In this document: positions 45,428-53,747 of the stretch, one piece after another
Numbering within the stretch: position 1 is the first letter of the stretch
Layout of the letters: every line of letters starts with the position of its first letter
NCBI GenBank assembly: GCA_963733915.1
Contig: CAVTEP010000006.1
Coordinates: forward strand, 62,001-126,000
Length of the DNA: 64,000 nt
Source: Sulfomarinibacter sp963733915
GTDB taxonomy: Bacteria > Acidobacteriota > Thermoanaerobaculia > Thermoanaerobaculales > Sulfomarinibacteraceae
Direction of reading: 5' to 3'
Notes under the pieces: generated by a model
The model's database searches: none
The model's input: the letters and a program-made list of their open reading frames with translations, nothing else
Told to the model about the DNA's origin: nothing
Made by a program: the position numbers and the translations under genes

Positions 45428-45710
45428 AAATTAGGAATGAGGAATGAGGAATTAGGAATTTCCACCCACCCGCGTCACGAAAAGGAGAAAAGGAGAGAAG
45501 GGGCGGGAGTTCGGGAGCAGAGGCGTCGGTGAACAGCGGAAGGGTGGGTGGTCTCCTTTTCCCCTTTTCTCCTTTTCTCCTTTTCTCCTTTTCAAGATCT
45601 TGCCCACCCACGCTTGACGGAGCCGAGAGGCGATTCATGCTGCTCGCGGCATCCAGCATCCTCTCGGTGGAGGCGGGCCGGGAAACTCAAAACTCAGAAC
45701 TTGTCACTCA
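45428..45710. repeat. Mosaic of GGAATTAGG, AAAAGGAG, its complement and ACTCAAA units (gap 45396-45732)
   Basis: GGAATGAGG/GGAATTAGG units (45428-45461), AAAAGGAG units (45479-45503), their pyrimidine complement (45551-45593) preceded by GGGTGGGTGGTCTCC, and a short ACTCAAAACTC piece near 45689-45703. This is part of the composite-element vocabulary without the 200-bp core. No gene is seen in this 337-bp divergent gap; ORFs here arise only from repeats. Confidence 0.75.
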
Positions 45711-45732
45711 CAGCCGCGCTACACTTCCGCCG

Positions 45733-46422
45733 GTGATCAGGCTTTTAAACGTTCGCAAGCGCTACCCCGGGGCCGACGCCGACGTGCTCGATGGCGTCGA
45801 TCTGGTCATCGAGCGCCACGAATTCGTCTCCATCGTCGGCCGGTCGGGATCCGGCAAGACCACGCTCCTCAACCTCGTCGGCGCCCTCGACCGCGACTAT
45901 CGAGGCCTGGTGGAAGTCGATGGTGTCGATCTTTCGACGATGGGTGACGCCGAGCTCAGCGCCCTCCGCAACCGGAACCTGGGGCACGTCTTTCAGGCTT
46001 ACCACCTCCTCGATCACCTCAGCTGCAGGGACAACGTGGCGCTGGCGGCGCTTTTTTCCCGCGGCGACGCACGTCGCGACCCGTCGTGGGTGCGGCGCCG
46101 AGCCGACGAGGTCCTGGCGAGCGTCGAGTTGCCGGGCGCCGGGAACCGCCGGCCTTCCACCCTGTCCGGCGGCGAGCGTCAGCGGGTGGCTCTGGCGCGA
46201 GCGCTCTTCCACCGACCGCAGGTCCTCCTGTGCGACGAGCCGACCGGCAACCTCGACACCGAGACCGGACGTGGAATCGTCGAGCTCCTGGGTGGGCTTC
46301 ACCGGGAGGAAGGCACGACCATCATCGCCGCGACCCACGACGACGCCATCGAAGACGCCGGCGCTCGAGTTCTCCGCCTCAATGAAGGACGATTCGATCA
46401 CCCGGCGGGGGAGGGCGTGTGA
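45733..46422 (+). CDS. ABC transporter ATP-binding protein (LolD/MacB-like)
   Basis: A 229-residue ATPase. GTG start at 45733 (VIRLLNVRKRYPGADADVL) gives the usual length. Walker A SIVGRSGSGKTTLLN, Q-loop HVFQAYHLLDHL, signature LSGGERQRVALARAL, Walker B VLLCDEPTGNLD and switch ATHDD are all complete. The LDTET and Q-loop context place it with the LolD/MacB mechanotransmission type. Its stop overlaps the GTG of the FtsX-like permease (GTGA), so the pair is an exporter module rather than an importer. Confidence 0.92.
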   Translation: MIRLLNVRKRYPGADADVLDGVDLVIERHEFVSIVGRSGSGKTTLLNLVGALDRDYRGLVEVDGVDLSTMGDAELSALRNRNLGHVFQAYHLLDHLSCRDNVALAALFSRGDARRDPSWVRRRADEVLASVELPGAGNRRPSTLSGGERQRVALARALFHRPQVLLCDEPTGNLDTETGRGIVELLGGLHREEGTTIIAATHDDAIEDAGARVLRLNEGRFDHPAGEGV

Positions 46423-47786
46423 TCGGCCGGGGATGGCTGCGAACGGTGACCGCCGACCTCAGGCGCCACTGGCGGCATTTCGCTGCGGCATCGGTCGGTA
46501 TCGTGCTCGGGGTCGCGGCTCTGACCTTTTTCCTCGCTCTCGGTCTCCGCGTCCGGGACGTCTTACTGGTGCAGGTCTTCCCGGCCGATCACCTCGAGGT
46601 CGCACCGCGAAGCGCCGATATCGATCTCTTCGCGCTGCGACTCGATCTGGGGCGCGACACCCTCGACGCAGCCGCGCTCGAAAGCCTGGCCGAAATCGAA
46701 GGCGTGGACGCGGTCTACCCGAAGATGCGTCTGACGGTGCCCGCCCTTGCGTCTGGAGGGTCGTCGATCTTCGGCACCGGGATGCAGACCGAGATCGTTG
46801 CCGATGGCATCGAACCGAGCCTGGTGGCGAAGGATGTGGGTGCGCGCTTTTATGACGTCGATCCCGATCGGCCCGGGAATCCGTGTTCGCGCGACGAACA
46901 GTGCGGCGATGACGCCTACTGCGCCCGGCAATATGGCCTTGGAGCGGGGGTGTGTAGATCGTTTGTCCCGGTGCTCGTCTCGCCCTACGTCGTCGAGCTC
47001 TACAACGGCGCCTTCCGGCGTTCCTACCACCTCCCCAAGCTCAACCCCGAGGCGCTCGAGGGGCTGGTCTTCGAGATGAACTTCGGCGCCTCCACCTTCC
47101 GTGCGTCGGCGGTGCCGCCGATTCGCGAACGCATGCGGCTGGCTGGGGTCTCGGAATGGGCGATCCCGCTCGGGGTGACCTTGCCGCTGGGCGTCGTGCG
47201 GCGTCTGAACACAGGCCTCGACTCGAGCCAGGCCGGCGAGAGCTTTCACTCGGCGGTGATCGGACTCCGATCCAGAGAGCTCGCACCTCGGGTCATCGAG
47301 GCGGTGGAGCGGGCAGGACTCGAGGTGCGTGACCGGGGCGCCCGTCGCGCGGCACTCGTGACCGCGATCATCATGGTCGTGTTGGCGATGGTCGGTGGCG
47401 CCCTGATCGCGGTCGCGGCCGCCCACATCATGCATGTCTTTTATCTGGTGGTCATGGTCCGCCGGCGTGAGATCGGGCTGTTGAGGGCGGTCGGGGCGAG
47501 GCGAAGCGACGTCAGCATGCTGCTTGTCGCCGAGGCGGCGGTGGTTGGCCTGCTTGCGGGTCTGGTCGGAATCGGCGTCGCGGTCGGCGTGGGCTTCGCG
47601 GCCGACGCCTTTGCGGCGGCGCGGGTGCCGGATTTCCCGTTCAAACCGGAAAGCTTTTTCGTCTTCCCGCCGTGGCTTCTGACCGCCGTGCTGGGTCTGG
47701 CGGTCGCTGCCTGTGTCATCGGCGCGTTGCCGCCCGCCGTGCGCGCCGCGGCGGGCGATCCCGCCACCGCGTTGGCTGGAGACTGA
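46419..47786 (+). CDS. FtsX/LolC/MacB-type ABC permease with a cysteine-rich extracytoplasmic insert
   Basis: A 455-residue permease. TM1 is HWRHFAAASVGIVLGVAALTF, then a periplasmic domain to about residue 305, then three C-terminal helices (TAIIMVVLAMVGGALIAVAA and two later). The coupling segment VRRREIGLLRAVGARRSDV is the MacB/FtsX signature. The large periplasmic domain contains four closely spaced cysteines, C-x5-C-x5-C-x9-C at NPCSRDEQCGDDAYC and GAGVC, a likely disulfide-stabilised knot. This is unusual for the family. It may bind a lipoprotein or envelope peptide. Forms a mechanotransmission exporter with the preceding ATPase. Confidence 0.88.
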   Translation: MIGRGWLRTVTADLRRHWRHFAAASVGIVLGVAALTFFLALGLRVRDVLLVQVFPADHLEVAPRSADIDLFALRLDLGRDTLDAAALESLAEIEGVDAVYPKMRLTVPALASGGSSIFGTGMQTEIVADGIEPSLVAKDVGARFYDVDPDRPGNPCSRDEQCGDDAYCARQYGLGAGVCRSFVPVLVSPYVVELYNGAFRRSYHLPKLNPEALEGLVFEMNFGASTFRASAVPPIRERMRLAGVSEWAIPLGVTLPLGVVRRLNTGLDSSQAGESFHSAVIGLRSRELAPRVIEAVERAGLEVRDRGARRAALVTAIIMVVLAMVGGALIAVAAAHIMHVFYLVVMVRRREIGLLRAVGARRSDVSMLLVAEAAVVGLLAGLVGIGVAVGVGFAADAFAAARVPDFPFKPESFFVFPPWLLTAVLGLAVAACVIGALPPAVRAAAGDPATALAGD

Positions 47787-47841
47787 GCCTCTTACAAAAA
47801 CAGGCGAATTCTGAACGGGGACTGCGCCTACCCTCTTCCGT

Positions 47842-47913
47842 ATGCGGGTCCTTCAGGGCCCGCCGACGAAGACCTTGATTTCTTTCTCGCGCGCCCTAAA
47901 GGACGCGCCTACA
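47842..47913. repeat. REP-like hairpin doublet 2
   Basis: Opposed hairpins GCGGGTCC-TTCA-GGGCCCGC (about 47844-47863) and, on the minus strand, GCGCGTCC-TTTA-GGGCGCGC (about 47889-47908). It combines one GGG-type and one GCG-type arm, as in doublets 1 and 3. It lies between the convergent permease and lipoprotein genes. Confidence 0.75.
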
Positions 47914-48019
47914 AGCATTCACACGAAAGCGAAAAAGCGGGCGTCATCCCCGGCGATTCATGGTGTGTGGCAGGGCGACTTCGAGATATGCGAAGTTTTG
48001 CAGGAGGCTCGAATAGCAG

Positions 48020-48976
48020 CTACTCTTCAGGGACCTCTTCCGAATCCTCTTCGGACCAGTCGTCCTCGTCATCGTCGTCGGTCATCGAGGCGCCCATACC
48101 GAGGAAGGGCTGTAGCATCGGACCGATCGCGGCGTCAAATTCTTCCGGCGTTTGCATCAAGGCGATCTGCTCGATGAGTCCGTCGGCCATGCCGAAGAAC
48201 ATCATCGCCTGGGTCTTTTGGGCGGCCATGGTCTCCGGAGTGATCTCGGCCAGGCCCTCGCGCGCCTCCGTCACTCCTTTCGACCACCCGTCGGCCATTT
48301 CGGCCGGAATCCATCGACTCTCCACCTTCGCCATTTTTACATCCTCGGGCTCGTGGCCTTCGGAGCTGATCCGAAGGGTCGCACGATCGGCGGACGACTC
48401 GATGGTCTCGACCTTCAGGGTGTCGAAAGCGTCCATCGGGTTTTCGCCGTTCTCGACCTCGATGGCCGCCACAGCCTCGAGGAGTTGGGCGCCGGTGGTG
48501 GCGAGGTACTTCTCCCACTCGACGGTTCCGAGCCCGTCGAGGGTCGCGATCTGGCTGCCCAACAGGATTTCGGACACAACGACGGCCGAGGCGAGGCCCT
48601 GGCTGACCTTCACCGGATCAACACCGGTCGACTGAAATGTCTGGCTCGCGAGAATGATGTCCTTACGGTCGTCGAGCACCTGGAGCGCCCGCCGGACGAT
48701 GGCGATGCTGCGGTCGTACAGCGCGGGGTCCATCTTTTCTGCAAAGCTGCGCGTGATCTCGTTGATGTCCTGGCGGTAGGTGTCTGGAAGTGCTGTCCAC
48801 AGGATTTCCGGATGGTTTTCGGCGAGGCTCCTGGAGACCGCGAGAACGGTGCCGTCCGGGCTGTCCGGAATGACAGGCTCGGCGCCCACGGAGTCGGCGT
48901 TTCTCGCACAGCCGAGTGCCAACACCACGATGAACGACGCCACGGCAAAACGAACGATCACATTTTTCACGGTCAC
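48020..48976 (-). CDS. Lipoprotein of unknown function with acidic C-terminus
   Basis: A 318-residue protein. The signal ends VLALGCARNA, a good lipobox (L-G-C), so it should be membrane-anchored. The mature part is mostly helical, with no recognisable family motif: LAVSRSLAENHPEILWTALPDTYRQDINE near the start and WIPAEMADGWSKGVTEARE near residue 230. It ends in a strongly acidic tail, 30 residues rich in Asp and Glu (TDDDDEDDWSEEDSEEVPEE). The pattern of a repeated amphipathic helix resembles some planctomycete and acidobacterial lipoproteins, but I cannot name it. Confidence 0.7.
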   Translation of the reverse strand: MTVKNVIVRFAVASFIVVLALGCARNADSVGAEPVIPDSPDGTVLAVSRSLAENHPEILWTALPDTYRQDINEITRSFAEKMDPALYDRSIAIVRRALQVLDDRKDIILASQTFQSTGVDPVKVSQGLASAVVVSEILLGSQIATLDGLGTVEWEKYLATTGAQLLEAVAAIEVENGENPMDAFDTLKVETIESSADRATLRISSEGHEPEDVKMAKVESRWIPAEMADGWSKGVTEAREGLAEITPETMAAQKTQAMMFFGMADGLIEQIALMQTPEEFDAAIGPMLQPFLGMGASMTDDDDEDDWSEEDSEEVPEE

Positions 48977-49032
48977 ACCTCCTGGTAGACGGGATTATGG
49001 CACAGCGTGGACCGCTATCGATTCCCGCAGGC

Positions 49033-50103
49033 TCACCGGTTGTAGTTCGACGGGTGGTACTGGCGGACATGGACCTCGACCCGCGGACGGTTGACCTTGA
49101 CCTTGAGTGAGAAGGTCTCGCCGACATCCGGCGGTGGGATGATTTCGAGCTCGTAATAGCTCGAGATCACACGGGCGAACTGCGCCATCGCGATGGCGGG
49201 AAAGACATAGGTGCTCCAGTAGGCGCCGCCGGTGTCCGCTGAAACGGTCCGCAGGCCGAGCTCGAGCGAGTGATAGTCGGCGCTGGTGATGTCGAGCGAA
49301 AAGACGGATGTCCGGGCGGCGGTGAGCGCCTCCATCGCGCGGCGGTAGCCGTCGCCGATGGTGATGTGCGAGCCCGCGGACAAGGTGCCGAGGCCGTAGC
49401 CGAAGATCACCAGCGATTTGGCGCCCGGGATCGCTTGGAGGGCCTCACCGATCAGCTCGAGGGCGCGCGCCATCGAGGCGGCATCCTCTGCCTGATCGAC
49501 ATCGAAGGATTCGGCCAGGGAGGGCCCGGCCGGCGCGGGTGGGTCCATCCGGCCTGCGAGGATCTCGGTCGTCGTGAGCATCTCCGAGAGGCCGCGATGG
49601 TCGTCGGTGAAATCGGCTCGCAACTGCAGATGACTGCGGAAGTACAGCAGCGCGACCCGGTCGTTGGATCCGAGGTTGGAAACGAACTCCGCCGCGTACG
49701 GCGCCATCCGCATCAGACCCGAGACCCGCGATTCGTGGTACTGGATGTCCATCTGGAAGAGGACCACGATCAGCCGGCCCTCGGGGCGCAGAGCCGTGAC
49801 CGGCGGGCCCGCATCGATCTTTGCGCGGTCGGGATGGGCGATCGCCGCGTCCCCGGTGGCAGGGATCCACAACACCGATTCGACCGTGGCCGGCCGGCCG
49901 TCGACCTTGACCTTGAAGTCTTCGGGACCGAGACCGGTCACCGGATCGCCGTGGGCGTCCACCACCCGAACCTCGGTGAGGATCCGGGAGACTTCGACGA
50001 CGGCGCCAAACGGGGTTGGCGTCTGGGCTTCGGTCGGCGACCGCGCCACCAGCGCCGCCAGAGTCAATCCGGCGGCGAAACGAATGGTCAACCGAGGTTT
50101 CAT
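49033..50103 (-). CDS. Exported VWFA-related protein (Acidobacterial domain type)
   Basis: A 356-residue protein with a signal peptide (LAALVARSPTEA). The VWFA-related Acidobacterial layout is clear: an N-terminal beta sandwich with EVRVVDAHGDPVTGLGPEDFKV, then a Rossmann-like VWA domain from RLIVVLFQMDIQYHESRVSG to TSVFSLDITSADYHSLE, and a closing SSYYELEIIPP beta domain. The first strand keeps an acidic residue but the full MIDAS DxSxS is replaced (FQMDIQYHES). This family is strongly enriched in Acidobacteriota and is one of the better taxonomic pointers in this window. Function is unknown. Confidence 0.85.
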   Translation of the reverse strand: MKPRLTIRFAAGLTLAALVARSPTEAQTPTPFGAVVEVSRILTEVRVVDAHGDPVTGLGPEDFKVKVDGRPATVESVLWIPATGDAAIAHPDRAKIDAGPPVTALRPEGRLIVVLFQMDIQYHESRVSGLMRMAPYAAEFVSNLGSNDRVALLYFRSHLQLRADFTDDHRGLSEMLTTTEILAGRMDPPAPAGPSLAESFDVDQAEDAASMARALELIGEALQAIPGAKSLVIFGYGLGTLSAGSHITIGDGYRRAMEALTAARTSVFSLDITSADYHSLELGLRTVSADTGGAYWSTYVFPAIAMAQFARVISSYYELEIIPPPDVGETFSLKVKVNRPRVEVHVRQYHPSNYNR

Positions 50104-50264
50104 GGTGATCTTACGCGATTACCAGGCCCCGGTTCTCGGATCGCTCTCGAGATCGGCGAGCAACACCTCGACGGCGCGTGTCTGAACGGTGGTGCAGGTC
50201 CCCGAGGGGGCCCGTGCAGGAGCCCGTCGGGCGCCGTCGTTGTGCTACGCTGACCGCCGTTCGG

Positions 50265-51647
50265 ATGATGGAAATTCGACAGAGAAACCCCTGGCTGCCG
50301 CGCATCGGTTGGTCGCTCGTCGTCCTGCTGTTGGTGATTTTCGTCTGGGGCGTGCACCGGCGATCGCAGCTCGAATCGAGCGGCCGAAAGGCTGTCCAGA
50401 TGCTCTTCGTCCCGTCGGTGGAGCAGGGCACGCTCGTCCGGCGGGGAGACGAGCTGGCCCAGTTCATCCGTGCCGACAGCGGGCTCACCCTGCGCTCGCA
50501 GGTGCCGACGAGCTATGCGGCGGTGATCCAGGCGTTGGGCGCGGGCCAGGCGGATGTGGCCTGGATCCCGGCTTTCGCCTACGTGGTCGCCAATGCGCGC
50601 TATGGGGCCGAAGCGAAATTGCAGGTCGTCCGTTCGGTGGAGCGTTACTCGATCGTCGTCACCCGTTCGGGGCCGGGCGAGCCCGACCGGCTCGAAAACC
50701 TCGTCGACCGAAGGGTCGCGGTTCCGGCGGATGTGCGCGGGCGGCTCCGGGCCGACCTTGTCGAGCTGCTCGACGAATTTGCCCCGGGTTGGATCGAGGT
50801 CCAGGTCGAAAGCGATATCGACGCGGTGTATCGTCTTGTCGAAGCTCGTGACGTGGACGCGGCGGCCAGCCGCTACGTGTACTCGGGGCCCAATGACCTG
50901 GTTGGCGACGGTCGCAAGTTGCTCGAGTACTCACTGCCGGGGACCCTTCGCGGTACCAAGGTGATCCACACCAGCCAGCGGCCGCAACCCGAGCTTTCAA
51001 ACGTCTATTACGGCTGTGTGCTGACCCGCACCGACTCCGGTGTGAAACGTCTCGAAGATCTCGACGGAGCCAACTTCGCGTTCTCCGACGAGACCTCGAC
51101 CTCGGGTCACATCTTCGCCCGCGCGCTCCTCCAGCGCTCGAAGGTCGCGCTCGGCCACGTCCTCTTTGCCGGCGGCCATCCCAACGTGGTGCAGGCGGTT
51201 CGCGACGGCAAGGTGGCGGGTGGCGCGACCTTCTACTCGCCGCCCTCCGAGGCCAATATGCGCGACGGCACCCTGGTCGGCGACGCGAGGTTTCTCCTCC
51301 TCAAGAACATGGCCACCGAGGCGGAGCGCGCAAAGCTCCTCGAAGAGGTGCGGGTCATCGCCCTCACCGATCCCATCCCCAACGACGTCTGCTGCGTGCG
51401 CCGCGGTTTTCCGGCGCCGGTGTGGGAGCAGTTCGAAGCCTCGCTGCAGCGCTTTCTCGAGACCCCTGAGGGCCAGGGCGCCTACTACGACCTGGTGGCC
51501 GGCGTCGCCGCCGCCCGTTGTTCCAACGCCGACTTCGACAGCTTCAGATTGGCCCTGACCGAGGCCAACGTGAGCGCCTCGAAGCTGCTCGAGGCGGCCG
51601 AAGAACAGCTCAAGCGGCGCCGCGAGCGCGCCGGGGGTGGATCATGA
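50265..51647 (+). CDS. phnD: PhnD-type substrate-binding protein of an ABC importer
   Basis: A 460-residue periplasmic binding protein with an N-terminal membrane anchor (SLVVLLLVIFVWGVHRRS), not a lipobox. LFVPSVEQGTLVRRGDELAQF, then YAAVIQALGAGQADVAWIPAFAY, is the first lobe of PhnD/PtxB/TAXI-like proteins, with the usual double-lobed arrangement. The binding site in true PhnD includes aspartates and serines; SDETSTSGHIFARALLQRS is the equivalent of the STSG segment. It begins the PhnDCE-type operon; stops and starts overlap by one to four bases. Phosphonate, phosphite or another oxyanion ligand cannot be distinguished, and no C-P lyase gene is present. Confidence 0.85.
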   Translation: MMEIRQRNPWLPRIGWSLVVLLLVIFVWGVHRRSQLESSGRKAVQMLFVPSVEQGTLVRRGDELAQFIRADSGLTLRSQVPTSYAAVIQALGAGQADVAWIPAFAYVVANARYGAEAKLQVVRSVERYSIVVTRSGPGEPDRLENLVDRRVAVPADVRGRLRADLVELLDEFAPGWIEVQVESDIDAVYRLVEARDVDAAASRYVYSGPNDLVGDGRKLLEYSLPGTLRGTKVIHTSQRPQPELSNVYYGCVLTRTDSGVKRLEDLDGANFAFSDETSTSGHIFARALLQRSKVALGHVLFAGGHPNVVQAVRDGKVAGGATFYSPPSEANMRDGTLVGDARFLLLKNMATEAERAKLLEEVRVIALTDPIPNDVCCVRRGFPAPVWEQFEASLQRFLETPEGQGAYYDLVAGVAAARCSNADFDSFRLALTEANVSASKLLEAAEEQLKRRRERAGGGS

Positions 51648-52444
51648 CCGCGGCAGCCGCAGGTCCCGGCGCCGAACCGGCGGTCCGGATCGAGGGCCTC
51701 GGCATGGTCTACCCGGGTGGTGTGCGGGCTCTGAGCAACGTCGGTCTCGAGGTGTCGGAGGGCGAGTTCCTGGCGGTTCTCGGACTGTCGGGCTCTGGCA
51801 AGTCGACCCTGTTGCGCTGCATCAACCGTCTCATCGACCCCACCGAGGGAAAGGTCTGGATCTACGGCGAGGAAATTACCGCGCTCTCCGGAGCTGCGAT
51901 GCGGCGGCTGCGACGACAGGTGGCGATGATCTTCCAGCAGTTCAACCTCGTCCGCCGCCAGACCGTCCTCACGAACGTCCTCTCGGGGAGCCTGGGTCGC
52001 AGCCGCTTGCTGCCAAGCCTGGTCGTCTCCTTTCCCCAGTCCGAACACGAACTGGCGCAGCAGAGCCTCGACCGGGTCGGCCTCGGCGACCGCGCCTCGA
52101 GTCGCGCCGACGCCCTGTCGGGCGGTCAGCAGCAAAGAGTGGCCGTGGCGCGGGCCCTCATGCAGAGGCCGCGGCTGATTCTCGCCGACGAACCCGTGGC
52201 CTCGCTCGACCCCGCGTTGCGCCACTCGGTGATGCGCCACATCGAGGCCCTCAACCGCGAAGAGGGCCTGACCGTCATCTGCTCGCTCCATGACATCGAC
52301 CTGGTCGAGCGATACGCCACCCGGATGGTGGCGCTGCGTGACGGCCGTCTGATGTGGGAAGGCAGTCCCGCTCAATTCAATCGTGAGACCTTCAAGGAAA
52401 TCTACGGCGAGGACGCCGAGCCGGCGTCGAACACGGGGTTTTGA
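51644..52444 (+). CDS. phnC: PhnC-type ABC transporter ATP-binding protein
   Basis: A 266-residue ATPase. MVYPGGVRALSNVGLEV leads to Walker A VLGLSGSGKSTLLRC, Q-loop IFQQFNLVRRQTVLTNVL, signature ALSGGQQQRVAVARAL, Walker B LILADEPVASLDP and switch CSLHDIDLV. The FQQFNLV-R-TV block and the long loop LGRSRLLPSLV are typical of the PhnC branch. It overlaps the binding-protein stop by four bases (ATGA) and the permease start by one. Confidence 0.93.
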   Translation: MTAAAAGPGAEPAVRIEGLGMVYPGGVRALSNVGLEVSEGEFLAVLGLSGSGKSTLLRCINRLIDPTEGKVWIYGEEITALSGAAMRRLRRQVAMIFQQFNLVRRQTVLTNVLSGSLGRSRLLPSLVVSFPQSEHELAQQSLDRVGLGDRASSRADALSGGQQQRVAVARALMQRPRLILADEPVASLDPALRHSVMRHIEALNREEGLTVICSLHDIDLVERYATRMVALRDGRLMWEGSPAQFNRETFKEIYGEDAEPASNTGF

Positions 52445-53538
52445 TGACTGGTCCGAACTCCAACGGCTCGCGAAGGGCGGCGTGGCGCAAGAGCGTCGCC
52501 CGGTTCCAGGCGATCGGCATCGACGCGGCGCTCATCGCGACGCTCCTGTTGATGGCCGAGCTCCTTGTCGTGGCGTTTTCGGGTCGGCGAGGGTCCACCG
52601 GCTTGCTCCTCAGCGCCGAACAGATCCTCGATCTCCTCCATTATCTTCTCGCAGTCGTCGCCGGCATCGTGCTCGCGGTGGCCTGGAACACTTTCTACCG
52701 TTGGTTGGGCGCCTCGCCGGGACGCGCGCTGGTTTCGGGCATTCCCGAGTGGGAGCGCGAGCTCGAATGGACGCACACCCTGCGCGGGTGGTTTGCCGCG
52801 GTCTTCATCGAGCTCACCTTCTTTGCCGGCTGGCTCATCACCGAGCTCGACCTGCTGACCTTTCTCACCAAGTTCGGCAAAGCCGCCGACATCGTGCGCG
52901 GCCTCGCGCACCCGTCCGCAAACGTGCTCCACGAGGGTCTGGTCCTCCTCGTGCAGACGGTCTTTCTGGCCTTCATGGCGACGGCCTTCGCGATCCCCGT
53001 TGCCTTTGTGCTCGCTTTTCCTTCCGCCCGCAATCTGACCCGCGGCTCCGCCACCTCTCGGTTTGTCTACACCGTGGCCCGCACCGCCATGAACTTCGTG
53101 CGCGCGGTCGAGCCCCTGGTATGGGCGTTGATCTTCATCTCCTGGGTCGGAATCGGGCCGTTTGCCGGTGTACTCGCGCTGTGGGTTCACTCGGTGGCGG
53201 CGTTGACCAAGCTCTACTCGGAGCAGATCGAGTCCATCGACACCGGACCCATGGACGCGATCACCGCCACGGGAGCGGGCACCCTGCAGGTGCTGCGTTA
53301 CGGCGTGGTGCCACAGGTGATCCCGCCGTTCCTGTCGTTCACCATCTATCGCTGGGACATCAACGTCCGCATGTCGACCATCATCGGTTTTGTCGGTGGC
53401 GGCGGCATCGGCTATATCCTCAAGCCGCGGGTGGACCTCGGCGAGTGGGGGGAGGTCGGGACTCTGGTGCTCTTGATCGCGGGCACCGTGTGGTTGATGG
53501 ATATTATTTCTGCGAAGATCAGAGAGAGAATTGTTTAG
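52444..53538 (+). CDS. phnE: PhnE-type ABC permease with a long N-terminus
   Basis: A 364-residue permease, about 90 residues longer than usual PhnE, with two extra N-terminal hydrophobic segments (residues about 24-40 and 52-80). The core has five to six helices and the EAA-type coupling loop EQIESIDTGPMDAITATGAG then LRYGVVPQVIPP. ATG 52444 (overlapping the phnC stop) is preferred to the adjacent TTG. The last eleven codons (IISAKIRERIV) are unusually AT-rich in their wobble positions, and a near-copy of this peptide coded by GC-rich codons lies at 53652-53687, discussed in the findings. Confidence 0.92.
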   Translation: MTGPNSNGSRRAAWRKSVARFQAIGIDAALIATLLLMAELLVVAFSGRRGSTGLLLSAEQILDLLHYLLAVVAGIVLAVAWNTFYRWLGASPGRALVSGIPEWERELEWTHTLRGWFAAVFIELTFFAGWLITELDLLTFLTKFGKAADIVRGLAHPSANVLHEGLVLLVQTVFLAFMATAFAIPVAFVLAFPSARNLTRGSATSRFVYTVARTAMNFVRAVEPLVWALIFISWVGIGPFAGVLALWVHSVAALTKLYSEQIESIDTGPMDAITATGAGTLQVLRYGVVPQVIPPFLSFTIYRWDINVRMSTIIGFVGGGGIGYILKPRVDLGEWGEVGTLVLLIAGTVWLMDIISAKIRERIV

Positions 53539-53687
53539 AGAAATCGCCGTGCTGTCGCGCCAAATCAGCCACCCAGCCCAGACCCTTCGGTCGGCTTCGC
53601 CTCCCTCAGGGTGACATTCCGGCTGGCCTGCCGCGGCCAGTCCGCCGTCATGTCATTTCGGCCAAGATACGGGAGCGTATGGTCTAG
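53503..53687 (+). repeat. Duplicated phnE 3' end flanking a 149-bp insert
   Basis: Copy 1 (53503-53538) ends phnE; copy 2 (53652-53687) codes nearly the same peptide (VISAKIRERMV, then TAG), with 25 of 36 bases identical and most differences at third positions. The insert between holds a GACCCTTCGG / TCAGGGTGAC inverted repeat (53580-53615). No other gene is seen between phnE and the convergent DUF1207 gene. Confidence 0.6.
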
Positions 53688-53747
53688 CGATTCGTGCTCG
53701 GCAGCGGTGCGGCCGATTGCAGCCGCGCGCTGGACGAGCACGAATTG

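Noticed and set aside
50265..53538. A phosphonate degradation operon
   Set aside because: Only the ABC importer genes are present; no phnG-M, phnX, phnW or ptx genes follow.
52383..53687. A 434-codon plus-strand ORF overlapping phnE
   Set aside because: Arg/His-rich wrong-frame translation of phnE. Only its last codons are meaningful, as the duplicated phnE tail.
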